A stretch of 64,000 bases of DNA from Collinsella tanakaei (GCF_021531055.1 NZ_JADYTL010000008.1:1-64000); one strand, 5' to 3'; positions 24,463-33,470 are shown, counted from the stretch's first letter. A program made the numbers and translations. The notes: generated by a model not told the origin, from the sequence alone.

Positions 24463-26526
24463 CTACAGGGCGATCGCCGTCTCGTAGGCGGTCCAGATCG
24501 CCTCCATGACGTTGGCGGGACGGATCGCATCGCCGATCAGATGCAGGTGCGCGGCGTCGACCGTCTTGGCAAGCTGATCGTACAGCTCCTGGTTGGCCGT
24601 GTACCCGACGCAGGCGACGATGTGGTCGGCCGGAATCTTGTGCATGAGCTTTTCGCCCTGCGGGCCGAGCGCGAACATGCGCTTGGCGCGATTCGCGCAG
24701 TTGGGATAGTTCTTCTCGGTCTCCTCGACGTAGGCCACGCCGTCCTCGTACTTCTGCACGACGGCGTTCTTGATGACGCGGACGTGATAGTAGTCGAGCA
24801 AGTCCATGAGCATGTTGTAGTTGGCCGCCGCCAGACCGAAGGTATTCAGGATCGTCTCGGTCATCTCGACGATGGTGACGTGCTTGCCCTTGCGGCCCAG
24901 GTCGTAGGCGATCTCGCAGCCAGTCAAGCCGCCGCCCACGATGACGACGTCGTCGCCCTCGAACTCGTCGTGCGCCGACAGCGTATCGATCGCATAGGTG
25001 ACGTTCGGACTGTCGAACCCGGGCGTGTCGAGGTGGCGCTCGGTGGCACCGGTCGCCACGTAGACCTCATCGTAGCCCGCGACCGTATCGGCCGTGGCCT
25101 CGGTGTTCAGGTGCACGTTCACGCCCAGATCGACCATCTGCTTCTTGTACCACGCGAGCAGTCTGCGGTCGTCCTCCTTGAAGTCGAGCAATGCCGCCCA
25201 GACGAAGACGCCGCCCAGCTCGCCGGTCTTCTCGAACAGGTCGACCGTGTGCCCGCGCAGGGCGCTCACGCGCGCGGCCTCCATGCCGCCCAGGCCGCCG
25301 CCCACCACGGCGACGCGCCTGACGGTCTCGGCGGGCGTGATGGCCATGCTCTTCTCGCGGCCGCACGCGGGGTTGACCGCGCAGCTGATGTCCTTGTGCT
25401 GGAAGATGCGCGACAGGCATCCCTGATGGCAGGAGATGCACGGACGGATGTCGTCGAGCCTACCCTCGCGGAACTTGTTGGCGATCTCGGGGTCGGCGAG
25501 CTGCGGGCGACCCATGCCCATCATGTCGATCTTGCCCTCGGCGATGACCTTCTCGGCAAGATCGGGGTCGTCGAAGCGGCCGGCGCACACCACGGGGATG
25601 TCCACGACCTCCTTGACCTTCATGACGTCGTCCAGGTTGCACGCCTTGGGCATGTAGACCGGCGGATGCGGCCAGTACCAGGAGTCGTAGGAACCGTTGT
25701 CGCAGTTGAGCATGGCGTAGCCGTAGCTCTCGAGCAGGCGCGCCATCTCGAGGCTCTCCTCCAGATCGCGGCCGACCTCGACGAACTTTTCGCCGGGCAG
25801 CGCGCCGCGGTTGAAGTCCTTGACGTAGCTGCGCACGCTGTAGCGCAGCGACACGGGGAAGTCGTCGCCGCACTGCTCGTGGATGGCCTCGACAATCTCG
25901 CGGGCAAAGCGCAGGCGGTTCTCCAAGCTGCCGCCGTACTCGTCGGTGCGGCGGTTGTAGAACGAGATGGCGAACTGGTCGAGCAGATAGCCCTCGTGCA
26001 CGGCGTGGATCTCGACGCCGTCACCGCCGGCGCGCTTGACGAGCGACGCCGCCGTGGCGAAGTTGCGCACGTAGGCGTGGATCTCGTCCTTGGTGATGCC
26101 GCGGTTGGTGATGGTGGGATCCCATACGTTCTGGATGGGTGCGGGCGCGGGCAACGTATCGGTGGGTGCATCGCCCTCGAACCACGCCGCGCGGCCGGTC
26201 ATAGCCGTGAGTTGGATGAAGATGCGCGAACCCTGCTCGTGGATGCCGTTGGTGAGGTAGCTGAGCTTCTCGACGTACTCCTCCGGGAAGTTCACCGGGT
26301 TCATGCCGGGCAGCGGGATGATGGGCACAAGACCCGTGATGATAAGGCCCGTGCCGCCCTTGGCGCGCTCGATGTAGTAGTCGGCGCCGTCCTTGGTGTA
26401 GGCGCCCGTCTTGAGGTCCATGAGACGCGGTGAGAACACGCCCATGGGCATCATGGCGATGCGGTTGGGCACCTCGACGTTGCCGATCTTGATGGGGCTG
26501 AACAGGTTCGGATAGTGAGCTGACAT
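24463..26526 (-). CDS. Old Yellow Enzyme-type NADH:flavin oxidoreductase (2,4-dienoyl-CoA reductase/BaiCD-like)
   Basis: A 687-residue three-domain reductase. Residues 1-350 are an FMN TIM barrel (NRIAMMPMG early, HAVHEGYLLDQF, then NRLRFAREIVEAI). An [4Fe-4S] segment CISCHQGCLSRIFQ with a later CAVNP follows. The rest is FAD/NAD-binding, with GGGLGGMEAA and VVIVGGGLTGCEIA. Enzymes of this design reduce enoate or dienoyl bonds, and relatives in gut anaerobes act on bile acids (BaiCD, BaiH), cinnamates or drugs. The organism also has a bile salt hydrolase, so a steroid substrate is possible but unproven. AGGGAG precedes the ATG. A divergent TetR gene and a strong palindrome suggest inducer-controlled expression. 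Confidence 0.85.
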   Translation of the reverse strand: MSAHYPNLFSPIKIGNVEVPNRIAMMPMGVFSPRLMDLKTGAYTKDGADYYIERAKGGTGLIITGLVPIIPLPGMNPVNFPEEYVEKLSYLTNGIHEQGSRIFIQLTAMTGRAAWFEGDAPTDTLPAPAPIQNVWDPTITNRGITKDEIHAYVRNFATAASLVKRAGGDGVEIHAVHEGYLLDQFAISFYNRRTDEYGGSLENRLRFAREIVEAIHEQCGDDFPVSLRYSVRSYVKDFNRGALPGEKFVEVGRDLEESLEMARLLESYGYAMLNCDNGSYDSWYWPHPPVYMPKACNLDDVMKVKEVVDIPVVCAGRFDDPDLAEKVIAEGKIDMMGMGRPQLADPEIANKFREGRLDDIRPCISCHQGCLSRIFQHKDISCAVNPACGREKSMAITPAETVRRVAVVGGGLGGMEAARVSALRGHTVDLFEKTGELGGVFVWAALLDFKEDDRRLLAWYKKQMVDLGVNVHLNTEATADTVAGYDEVYVATGATERHLDTPGFDSPNVTYAIDTLSAHDEFEGDDVVIVGGGLTGCEIAYDLGRKGKHVTIVEMTETILNTFGLAAANYNMLMDLLDYYHVRVIKNAVVQKYEDGVAYVEETEKNYPNCANRAKRMFALGPQGEKLMHKIPADHIVACVGYTANQELYDQLAKTVDAAHLHLIGDAIRPANVMEAIWTAYETAIAL

Positions 26527-26590
26527 AGGGTCTCCCTTTCCATGCGATGGAATCCGATACCTCGCATGGTACCCGCGCGGTGTGCGTGCC

Positions 26591-26627
26591 TCTCACGTTT
26601 ACCGAATTCGGTTTGGTAAACGTGAGA
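26591..26627. promoter_or_regulatory. Palindromic operator between the reductase and TetR genes
   Basis: TCTCACGTTTACC (26591-26603) is repeated inverted as GGTAAACGTGAGA (26615-26627), and a second palindrome, ACCGAATTCGGT, lies within. This overlapping arrangement fits binding of TetR dimers, probably the product of the adjacent gene. It sits 64 bases ahead of the reductase start. Confidence 0.7.
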
Positions 26628-26773
26628 AGCATGGCGGGGAGCGGCTGTGCTCGGGCAGGCATCATGCCTTGCGACGCGTTCCCGCCGTCGTTGCGCTAGG
26701 ATTGAAGCGATCGGTCTGGTGGTGACCATGATCGGTACGTAACGGACCCGGCGCGGTACAGTCAGGAGATGCG

Positions 26774-27361
26774 ATGGCAGAGACCGGCAAGCGGGCGCTT
26801 CAGGCGCGCGAGACCAAGCGCGCGATCTTCAAATGCGCGCTCAACCTGTTTGCGGAGCACCCCTACGAGCAGGTATCGGTCAAGGACATCTGCGATGCGG
26901 CGGGAGTTTCCGTCGGAGCGTTCTACCACCACTTCGAGGGCAAGGATAACCTGCTCGACGAGGGTTATCGCGTGTTTGACCAACAGCTCGAGCAAGATTG
27001 GGACGCGCGCCAAACGGCGGGAGCCCTCGAGGACATCCATTTTCTCATCGATCATCAGATGCGCTCCATGGAGGCCATGGGCGGATTCGCCGCGGCGCAG
27101 TACTTTAAGAACCAGCTCTCGGTCGACCACAGCTACATGCTCGACGCGCACCGCGTGCTGAACATCAAGCTGATCGAGTCGCTGCGGCGCGCCATCGGGG
27201 ACGGCGTGCTTGCCGGCGACCCCGACACGATCGCCGAGGAGATCCTCTGCGTGACCCGCGGCATCATCTACGACTGGAACCTGCACGGCCACGACTACGA
27301 CCTCGTTACCCGCGGACGGCACCTGGTGGATATCCTGCTGGAGCATTATCGGGTGGGGTGA
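26774..27361 (+). CDS. TetR/AcrR-family transcriptional regulator
   Basis: A 195-residue repressor with the N-terminal TetR HTH: AIFKCALNLFAEHPYEQVSV (18-37), then DICDAAGVSVGAFYHHFEGK as recognition region. The C-terminal ligand domain is divergent. AGGAGATG lies just ahead of the ATG. It is divergent from the OYE-type reductase and the shared spacer holds the palindromic operator, so autoregulation and control of the reductase are likely. The inducer is unknown. Confidence 0.88.
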   Translation: MAETGKRALQARETKRAIFKCALNLFAEHPYEQVSVKDICDAAGVSVGAFYHHFEGKDNLLDEGYRVFDQQLEQDWDARQTAGALEDIHFLIDHQMRSMEAMGGFAAAQYFKNQLSVDHSYMLDAHRVLNIKLIESLRRAIGDGVLAGDPDTIAEEILCVTRGIIYDWNLHGHDYDLVTRGRHLVDILLEHYRVG

Positions 27362-27446
27362 CGAAGGCGACACGGAACCAGCGCGTCCGAAAGATGGATG
27401 TCGACTGGGCCCGCGGTGGGCAATGAACGCTCGGATCAGGATGCGG

Positions 27447-27746
27447 CTACAAGCTATAGCGCGCCTTCACATCCGCGATAAAGGAGTCCCCGTCGACGTA
27501 CTCGCCCGCGTCGTACGCTTTCTCCGCATCGTCGAGTTTGGCGAGAAGGCGCTCCTTCAACAGAGCGCGAACTTCTTCGATGCCAAGCGTTCGCTCGCCG
27601 GCACGTCTGCGCGCCTCGGCCTCGAGAACTGCTCTGCGCTGTTCCAAATCGCAGCAACAAGTTTCGAGCGCTTCGACTTCCATGTTTGCCGAATCCCCAA
27701 CACCATGGTGAGGACGCTTGTCGGGCTGTCCTACGAATCCGTTCAT
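27447..27746 (-). CDS. Small antitoxin-like acidic protein
   Basis: A 99-residue hydrophilic protein. The C-terminal half (LGIEEVRALLKERLLAKLDDAEKAYDAGEYVDGD, quoted only in part by key residues E-x-Y-D-A-G-E-Y) looks like the toxin-neutralising tails of type II antitoxins, which commonly read G-E-x-x-x-x-E-x-F/Y. No toxin gene is adjacent. GGAGG stands before the ATG at 27746, which overlaps the upstream gene's TGA as TGATG, so translation is coupled. A cysteine triplet (CCC) lies at about residues 30-32. The function is not established. Confidence 0.5.
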   Translation of the reverse strand: MNGFVGQPDKRPHHGVGDSANMEVEALETCCCDLEQRRAVLEAEARRRAGERTLGIEEVRALLKERLLAKLDDAEKAYDAGEYVDGDSFIADVKARYSL

Positions 27747-28729
27747 CAATCCTCCAGCACCTCGCCCAAGAACTCCCGGTCAAACGGAACGGCATCGGGC
27801 CAGGCGTACGCGGCGTCCGAGGCGACCACCAGGTAGTTGTCCTCGCCGGCGAAAAGCTCCTCGGTCACCGGCAGAACCCACGCGTACGCGAACACCGCGG
27901 AGAGCGTGGCCACGACGTCGCGCAGAAACGTCACGTCGGTCCCCTCCCCGCGCGAGACGACGTTGGTGATGTAGATGCCGCCCGGCGTCAGGCACGCGCG
28001 CGCGGCACGCATCGCCTCGATCGTGGCGAGGCCGCGTACGGGTTCCGCGCCCGAGAAGGTGTCGTTGACGATGAGGTCGTACGTCGTCCCCTCGGCAGCA
28101 CCGCGCTCGAGCGTCACCCGCCCGTCATCGCACACGAGCTGCAGGCGTGCGCCCACGATGTGCTCGAGCTCGTCGAGGAAGAACAGGCGCCGCGCTAGGC
28201 TCGTCACCTCCGGGTCGATCTCCACGACGGTCATCGCAAGATCCGGATGCTCGGTCAGAGCGTACTTCGGCCATGCGTACCCACCGCCACCGAGTGCGAG
28301 CACGCGCGAGATACCGTGACCCGAGGCCGCGCGCATCGCATCCTCGACATCGAAGACGACGCTGAAACCCCGCTGATAGGCAAAGACCGGCTCGAAGCGG
28401 CGCTCGTCGAGGTAGGTCGCCGACTGGTACACGCCACGCGTGCGCAGGATGCGAGCCAGGGAGCCGTCAGCCAACCGCCGCGTACGGACGAACGCGAACC
28501 CGCCCGCCGTGTGCGCGACATGAGGATCGAAGCGCAGGTACACGATCGCGATAACCGACGAGAGCGCGAACAGCAGCGCCATGGCCCATGCCGCCGCCCC
28601 GCTCATGCCGCCCACCGTGAACGCGATCGCGATGAAGAGGATCACCACGACGTCGACGACCTCGGTCGGAAGGCCGCCGCCCGCGCGGCGCCGCTCGGAT
28701 ACCTCGCGCTGCGAGATCTGTCTGCCCAT
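27746..28729 (-). CDS. Membrane-anchored spermidine synthase-like protein
   Basis: A 327-residue protein. Residues 20-65 hold two membrane helices (VVDVVVILFIAIAFTVGG and AWAMALLFALSSVIAIVYL). The rest is a spermidine synthase-type Rossmann domain with RVLALGGGGYAWPKYA (motif I), VEIDPEVTSLAR and LIVNDTFSGAEP. The D-x-x-S/G-x-P motif of true synthases is replaced by NDTFSG, so aminopropyl transfer is doubtful. Many such proteins are of unknown function. It starts by a one-base overlap (TAATG) with the end of elp3 and is followed by the small antitoxin-like gene, forming a three-gene operon. Confidence 0.75.
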   Translation of the reverse strand: MGRQISQREVSERRRAGGGLPTEVVDVVVILFIAIAFTVGGMSGAAAWAMALLFALSSVIAIVYLRFDPHVAHTAGGFAFVRTRRLADGSLARILRTRGVYQSATYLDERRFEPVFAYQRGFSVVFDVEDAMRAASGHGISRVLALGGGGYAWPKYALTEHPDLAMTVVEIDPEVTSLARRLFFLDELEHIVGARLQLVCDDGRVTLERGAAEGTTYDLIVNDTFSGAEPVRGLATIEAMRAARACLTPGGIYITNVVSRGEGTDVTFLRDVVATLSAVFAYAWVLPVTEELFAGEDNYLVVASDAAYAWPDAVPFDREFLGEVLED

Positions 28730-30642
28730 TACAGCTCCCTTTGCTGGTAAAGCCCGTGGTCTGCAAACCCAAGATGCCTGTAGTATTCCCGCGTGCCCAC
28801 CGCGCTGATCACGTTGATGCGCCGATAGCCCGCATCCTGTGCCAGAGAACATGCGCGCTCGATCAGGCGCTTGCCGAGTCCCAGGTGCTGGGCGGCGCGA
28901 CCGTCGGCGCCAACGCGCGTCGCCATGCCGTAGACGTGCACCTCGCGGATCATCGCCTCGCCCGCAGCCACGGGAAGCTCGGCGGCATGAGCTTCGACGT
29001 AGGCTTGCTCGGGCAGCGAGAGACGCAGGAACCCAGCGATGCGACCGTCCGCGCACACCCACTGCAGGAAATGCTCCGTCGTGTTTTCCGTCTTGTACGA
29101 GACGGTGTCCAAACGCAGGTCGTTCACGTCGACCGTCCGCATGCCGATCTCGCGGAAGCGGATTTCCTGCACGTCGGGATGGACCGGGGCGCCATCGTCG
29201 GTGCGCGACGAGAGCCGCGCTTCGACGAGCTGGCGCAGGTTAGGCTTCTTGTTGCCCGCCACGATGTCGTCGGAGGAGAAGTCGCGGATCATGCGGGAGA
29301 TACGGCAGAACGCCGGCGTCGCGAGCACATCCTCGACGAGCACATCGAGCAATTCCTCCTCGGAATAGGGTACCCACAAGCCGTCGCGATACCGCTCGGC
29401 CAGGCGCGCGCTACCGATCAGCGCGCAGGGGTAGAGCTTCACCTCGTCAGGCTGGTACGCCGGGTCGCGCATCAGACGCGCGTAGTCGCGCTTGTCGTCG
29501 GCCGGCGTCGCGCCGAGCAGGTTGGCCATCGCGTGCGCGTGGATCTTGAACCCGAAGGCGCGCAGCAGCGCGAACGCCTCGGCGATACGTTCGATGGAGA
29601 TCCCGCGCTCGTTGATATCCAAGATGCGCTGGTCGGTACTTTGCACGCCCATCTGGATCTTGGTCGCGCCCAGCCGGCGGATGAGCGTGAGCGTCTCGGG
29701 CGTGATGGCGTCCGGGCGCGTCTCCACAACCAGGCCGACGACGCGATGGCGAGCGGTCTCGTTGATGCGTTGCTGGCGCTCCAGCTCCTCGAGGGTCGCC
29801 GTCTGGGCGGATGCCGCCCGCTGCCACGCCCCGCTGTGCCCGTACAGTTGCGCAACCGCCCGGTTGTAGCTGCACGAACCGGCATCGACCGCAGCCTGGG
29901 CCTCGGCAGATGCCGCCGCGAGCCCGTGCTCGTCGGCCGTGATACCACAGGAGCGATACCACGCGCGACGCTCGACGACCCCCGCCGGCACGTCGGAGGA
30001 GCTCGCGAGCACAGCCCCCTTGTCCTCGCCGGGCGCGGCAAGCATGGGATTTGCCGCCACGCCGGAGATGGCGTCGTCGTTCAAGGCGCGGAACAGCTCG
30101 GTCACGAACCATATCTGGTAGTCGCGCGGATAGTCGCTCCACGTGCCGCCCAGGATGATGAGCTCGATCTTGTCGGTGGCGTGCCCCATCTGCGAAAGCG
30201 CGGTCAGACGGGTCGACACCTGCAGGTAGGGGTCGAAGCAGTTCTGCTCCGCGCGGGCGCAGGCCGGCTCATCGTGCAGGTAGCTTTTGGGCATGCGCAC
30301 GTCGTTGGGGCAGTACAGGCAATCGCTGCCGCACGGCCAGGGCTTGGTGATGACCGTGATGGTCGCCACGCCCGAGGCGGAACGGCGCGGCTTCATACGG
30401 ATGGCGCGCAGCAGGGCGCGCTCCAGCTCCGGCGTCACGTTCCAGCTGCGCCAACGCTCGGGCTCCTCGCGCTTGACGCGCTGGTAGAACGGCAGCAACC
30501 GGCGCTTGGCGAAGGCGCGCTTGTCGCCGCCGGTGCGCTTGGCCTGCGCATGCACGAGCTTGACGAGCACGGCGTCGTCGACCGTCTCGCCGCGGCGTAG
30601 CATCTCGAGTATGTTCACGATGATGTCTTCCATGTAGCGCAT
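28729..30642 (-). CDS. elp3: Elp3-like tRNA uridine-34 acetyltransferase/radical SAM protein
   Basis: A 637-residue Elp3 homologue. A radical SAM domain has Cys104, Cys108 and Cys111 in PCGSDCLYCPND, with the family's YLHDEPACARAEQN and GGTWSDYPRDYQ blocks. A C-terminal GNAT domain contains REVHVYG and the acetyl-CoA loop QHLGLGKRL. Elp3 enzymes use SAM and acetyl-CoA to start cm5U34 formation in tRNA. Two in-frame ATGs (30642 and 30633) lie directly on a TAGTACAAT promoter-like stretch, and neither has a ribosome site, so a leaderless transcript is likely. A Trm9-like methyltransferase gene lies divergently 315 bases away. Confidence 0.9.
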   Translation of the reverse strand: MRYMEDIIVNILEMLRRGETVDDAVLVKLVHAQAKRTGGDKRAFAKRRLLPFYQRVKREEPERWRSWNVTPELERALLRAIRMKPRRSASGVATITVITKPWPCGSDCLYCPNDVRMPKSYLHDEPACARAEQNCFDPYLQVSTRLTALSQMGHATDKIELIILGGTWSDYPRDYQIWFVTELFRALNDDAISGVAANPMLAAPGEDKGAVLASSSDVPAGVVERRAWYRSCGITADEHGLAAASAEAQAAVDAGSCSYNRAVAQLYGHSGAWQRAASAQTATLEELERQQRINETARHRVVGLVVETRPDAITPETLTLIRRLGATKIQMGVQSTDQRILDINERGISIERIAEAFALLRAFGFKIHAHAMANLLGATPADDKRDYARLMRDPAYQPDEVKLYPCALIGSARLAERYRDGLWVPYSEEELLDVLVEDVLATPAFCRISRMIRDFSSDDIVAGNKKPNLRQLVEARLSSRTDDGAPVHPDVQEIRFREIGMRTVDVNDLRLDTVSYKTENTTEHFLQWVCADGRIAGFLRLSLPEQAYVEAHAAELPVAAGEAMIREVHVYGMATRVGADGRAAQHLGLGKRLIERACSLAQDAGYRRINVISAVGTREYYRHLGFADHGLYQQREL

Positions 30643-30752
30643 TGTACTATGGCGCAGGCGGCAGGACGGCAGCGGGCGGCACGACAGGACCCGTAAAACG
30701 GCCAAACAGGCCAGCGCGGGCCCCTGTTGCGCTTGGCAGAAGCCGACATCGC

Positions 30753-30877
30753 GTTTACGGTTCGGTTTTAGGCGGCACCTCCGAGTATCCGGAAATGCGG
30801 CAATGCGCTTACCAGCATGTTTTCCGGACGAAAGGAAGGGTCTACTCGACCAACCCCTTTCAAACCGAACCCTAAAC
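30753..30877. mobile_element. 125-bp element with terminal inverted repeats, copy 1
   Basis: The left end GTTTACGGTTCGGTTTT is repeated inverted at the right end with two differences. A 126-bp relative lies at 44411-44536. Both carry GAGTA/TACTC-like sub-repeats inside. No coding capacity is present, so this is a MITE-like or structured repeat. It occupies the spacer between the divergent elp3 and Trm9-like genes. Confidence 0.65.
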
Positions 30878-30956
30878 GGGGGTATGGTCCAAGACGCTAC
30901 AATGAAGCGAAAACCGACTGGCCGAACGGCCCGCATCGTGCCCGAAAGGAGGCGCC

Positions 30957-31736
30957 GTGGACGCACAGCTCGCCCGCGAGCTCATCGCATGCAACAACGA
31001 GTTCTACCGGCACCACGCCGCATCGTTCTCGGCCACCCGCCAGGCACCCTGGCAGGGCTGGGCGCGCGTTGTCGAAGCGGCGCGGGCGCTCACCGAGCCG
31101 TCCGACACCCTTCGTGTGCTCGATGTCGCCTGTGGCAACCTGCGTTTCGAGCGATTCCTCGCCGAGCAGATGCCCGCAACCGAGCTCTCGTGTCTTGCCG
31201 TGGACGACACACCCGAGCTCGCCGACGACGCATCCGCGATCCGCGGCGTCCGCACGCGCACCGTCGATGTGCTCGAGGCGCTGCTCGACGGGCGCGATCC
31301 GCTCGACGGTGCCGGGACGTTCGACCTAACGGCCTGCTTTGGCTTTTTGCATCATGTGCCGGGCGGGAATCTCCGCCGCGCATTGCTCGACACCCTTGTG
31401 CGCCACACCTGCGCCGACGGCATCATCGCGCTTTCCCTCTGGCAGTTCATGGACGACCCGCGCCTGGCGCGCAAAGCGCGTGCTGCCGAAGAAGCGATGC
31501 GCGAGCAGGGCTTTCCCGTCGACGCACTCGACGCGGACGACCATTTCCTCGGCTGGCAGGACAGCATCCAGCCCGTCCGCTACTGCCATCATTTCAGCGA
31601 GACGGAAATCGATGCGCTTTCGGCCCACCTCTCCCAGCGCGGCGCCCGCGAAATCGACCGCTTCTCGGCGGACGGCCGCTCCGGCACGCTCAACCGCTAC
31701 CTTATCTGCCGGATAGAAGATCCAAGTCGCCTATGA
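30957..31736 (+). CDS. Trm9-like SAM methyltransferase
   Basis: A 259-residue class I methyltransferase. Motif I is VLDVACGNLRF (54-64). The segment FSATRQAPW (24-32) and the block CFGFLHHVPGG, then RRALLDTL, then LSLWQF match the pattern of eukaryotic Trm9/ALKBH8 tRNA methyltransferases (FS-x-TR-x-x-PW; IHH-x-x-T-x-x-RR; WA-x-EQ). Trm9 methylates cm5U34 made by the Elongator path, and here an elp3 gene is the divergent neighbour. The tRNA role is inferred from these two facts, and a small-molecule methyltransferase is the alternative. It starts at GTG after AAGGAGG and overlaps the following GNAT gene by four bases. Confidence 0.65.
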   Translation: MDAQLARELIACNNEFYRHHAASFSATRQAPWQGWARVVEAARALTEPSDTLRVLDVACGNLRFERFLAEQMPATELSCLAVDDTPELADDASAIRGVRTRTVDVLEALLDGRDPLDGAGTFDLTACFGFLHHVPGGNLRRALLDTLVRHTCADGIIALSLWQFMDDPRLARKARAAEEAMREQGFPVDALDADDHFLGWQDSIQPVRYCHHFSETEIDALSAHLSQRGAREIDRFSADGRSGTLNRYLICRIEDPSRL

Positions 31737-32503
31737 TTGCACGTCTCACCGACCCTGCAACCGCCAGTTCCCTGTTCGATGGCTGGAACGAAACCGTAAT
31801 ATGGTCCTGCCTCCAAGGAATCATGGGATGCGTGCTCGCCGACGATCCGACACGGCCACAATCCGCCGCGGCCGTTCTTGGCGACTTCGCCTTTCTCGCT
31901 GGAGCCGCGAATCCTGAGCTCATCCGCACCGTCCGCTCACACGGCGAACCCCGCCCCTTGATCCTCGTTCCCCGCGATGCGGCATGGTCCGCGTGCATCG
32001 AAGCGGAAATTAAAGGCAACGCCACGCGCATCACCCGGTTTGCCACACGCAAGGATCCGGCGGACCTCGATCGCACCCGCCTGCTCGACCTTGCGCGCGA
32101 CATCCCTCACGGCATCGTGCTCTCCCCCATCGACGCGCATCTGCATCGGGCATGCGCCGGTGCCGACTGGAGCTGTGACCTCGTGTCGCAGTTTCCCAAG
32201 TACGAGGACTTTCAGCACCTCGCCCTGGGTATCGTCGCGGTCGAGAGCGGCGTGCCGGTGGCAGGCGCCTCAACCTACGCACGCTTTCGCGACGGCATCG
32301 AAATCGAGGCCGACACGCACCCCGACAGACGACGCCAGGGTCTCGCGCGGGCATGTGCCGCCGCGCTCATCGTCGCCGCGCTGGATCAGGGTCTCTACCC
32401 GAGCTGGGACGCCCACACGCGCGCGTCCCTCGCATTGGCCGAGCAGCTCGGATATCGCTTCGACTATGCATACGACGCGTATCTTGTCAGCTCAAGCCGT
32501 TAA
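31733..32503 (+). CDS. GNAT-family N-acetyltransferase
   Basis: A 256-residue protein of the GNAT type found in low-homology two-domain acetyltransferases (PF12746-like). The N-terminal 120 residues are a divergent helper domain. The catalytic part has GVPVAGASTYARF, then EIEADTHPDRRRQGLARACAAALI, where RRRQGLA is the acetyl-CoA P-loop. It ends with ASLALAEQLGYRF, the usual N-x-A-S-x-x-x-A-x-x-x-G block. The ATG overlaps the stop of the Trm9-like gene (ATGA), so they are coupled. The substrate is unknown. Confidence 0.75.
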   Translation: MIARLTDPATASSLFDGWNETVIWSCLQGIMGCVLADDPTRPQSAAAVLGDFAFLAGAANPELIRTVRSHGEPRPLILVPRDAAWSACIEAEIKGNATRITRFATRKDPADLDRTRLLDLARDIPHGIVLSPIDAHLHRACAGADWSCDLVSQFPKYEDFQHLALGIVAVESGVPVAGASTYARFRDGIEIEADTHPDRRRQGLARACAAALIVAALDQGLYPSWDAHTRASLALAEQLGYRFDYAYDAYLVSSSR

Positions 32504-32548
32504 TCGTATACAATCCACGAGCACGAACATCCGATAGCAGGGAACGCC

Positions 32549-33406
32549 ATGGGCCTCACGCATATCCGCACGCCGAAGAACTTCGACCTCGACGAGCGCA
32601 TCGAGCGCTACGCCGACGCCATCGAACGCAACGCACCCGCCTATGCCGGACGCTGGGCCGAGGCGTGCTGGCAGCTCGATACGGACGCCGCCTGCGGCAC
32701 CGGCTTTACGCGCGTCCACCTCGACTTGGGCTGCGGCAAGGGTACGTTCATCGCGCAGTGTGCGCGTCGCGATCCCGACACGCTGTTCATCGGCATGGAC
32801 GTCGAACCCATCTGCATCGCCTACGCCGCACAGCGCATCGTCGAAGAGGGCCTGCGAAACGCCGTCGTCGTGCCGCTCGGGGCACAGGCGCTGCCGCGCA
32901 TCTTCGGCACGGGCGAGCTCGCGGCCATCACGCTCAACTTCCCCACGCCCCACCCCAAGCGCCACCACGCCGCCAAGCGCTTGGTGAACGTCGACCACCT
33001 GCTGCTCTACCGTCCCCTGCTCGCGGCGTCAGGCACCGTGACGCTGCGCACCGACAGCCTGCCGCTCTGGGAGTATGCCAAGGGCCAGTTCGACGCCGCC
33101 GGCTACGATACACAGTGGGTGTCGGCGGACGTCCGCCACGAGCACCCCGGCTTTCCCGAAACCGAGTACGAGCAGCGCCTGACCGAGCGCGGCGCCGCCG
33201 TGTACGGCATCTGCGCCACGCCGGGGCAAGAGCCCGACGAGACGCGCATCGAGGCGGGACGTGCCGCCGAGCAGAGCCTGATGTGCTACCTGCCCGACGA
33301 CCTGTCGTCCCTCGACTACGTGCCCCTCGGCATGGAGGCGGCCGTCGAGAACTTCCGCAACCGCGAGCGCAAGGGCAAGGCGCGTATCCCCGGATCGCGC
33401 AGCTAG
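32549..33406 (+). CDS. trmB: tRNA (guanine-N7-)-methyltransferase
   Basis: TrmB makes m7G46 in the tRNA variable loop. The 285-residue protein has the SAM motif VHLDLGCGKGTFIAQ (56-70), FIGMDVEPICI, and the family fingerprint LNFPTPHPKRHHAAKRL. A C-terminal extension of about 60 residues follows the usual TEYEQR end. It lies 45 bases after the GNAT gene, with its own TATACAAT box just upstream (about 32508-32515). Confidence 0.92.
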   Translation: MGLTHIRTPKNFDLDERIERYADAIERNAPAYAGRWAEACWQLDTDAACGTGFTRVHLDLGCGKGTFIAQCARRDPDTLFIGMDVEPICIAYAAQRIVEEGLRNAVVVPLGAQALPRIFGTGELAAITLNFPTPHPKRHHAAKRLVNVDHLLLYRPLLAASGTVTLRTDSLPLWEYAKGQFDAAGYDTQWVSADVRHEHPGFPETEYEQRLTERGAAVYGICATPGQEPDETRIEAGRAAEQSLMCYLPDDLSSLDYVPLGMEAAVENFRNRERKGKARIPGSRS

Positions 33407-33433
33407 GACATAAAGCCCACGATAGGCCATAAT
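33405..33433 (+). promoter_or_regulatory. Promoter of the Ski2-like helicase gene
   Basis: AGGACA (33405-33410) and CATAAT (33428-33433) are 17 bases apart. Transcription would begin near 33440, which rules out the in-frame ATG at 33432 and supports the GTG start at 33471. Confidence 0.6.
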
Positions 33434-33470
33434 GGGGAGCGGAAACGACAAGACGAGGAGCGTACCCAAC

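Noticed and set aside
24148-26433. A 761-codon open frame opposite the OYE-type reductase
   Set aside because: Same antisense artefact of high GC. The minus-strand gene has complete family motifs.
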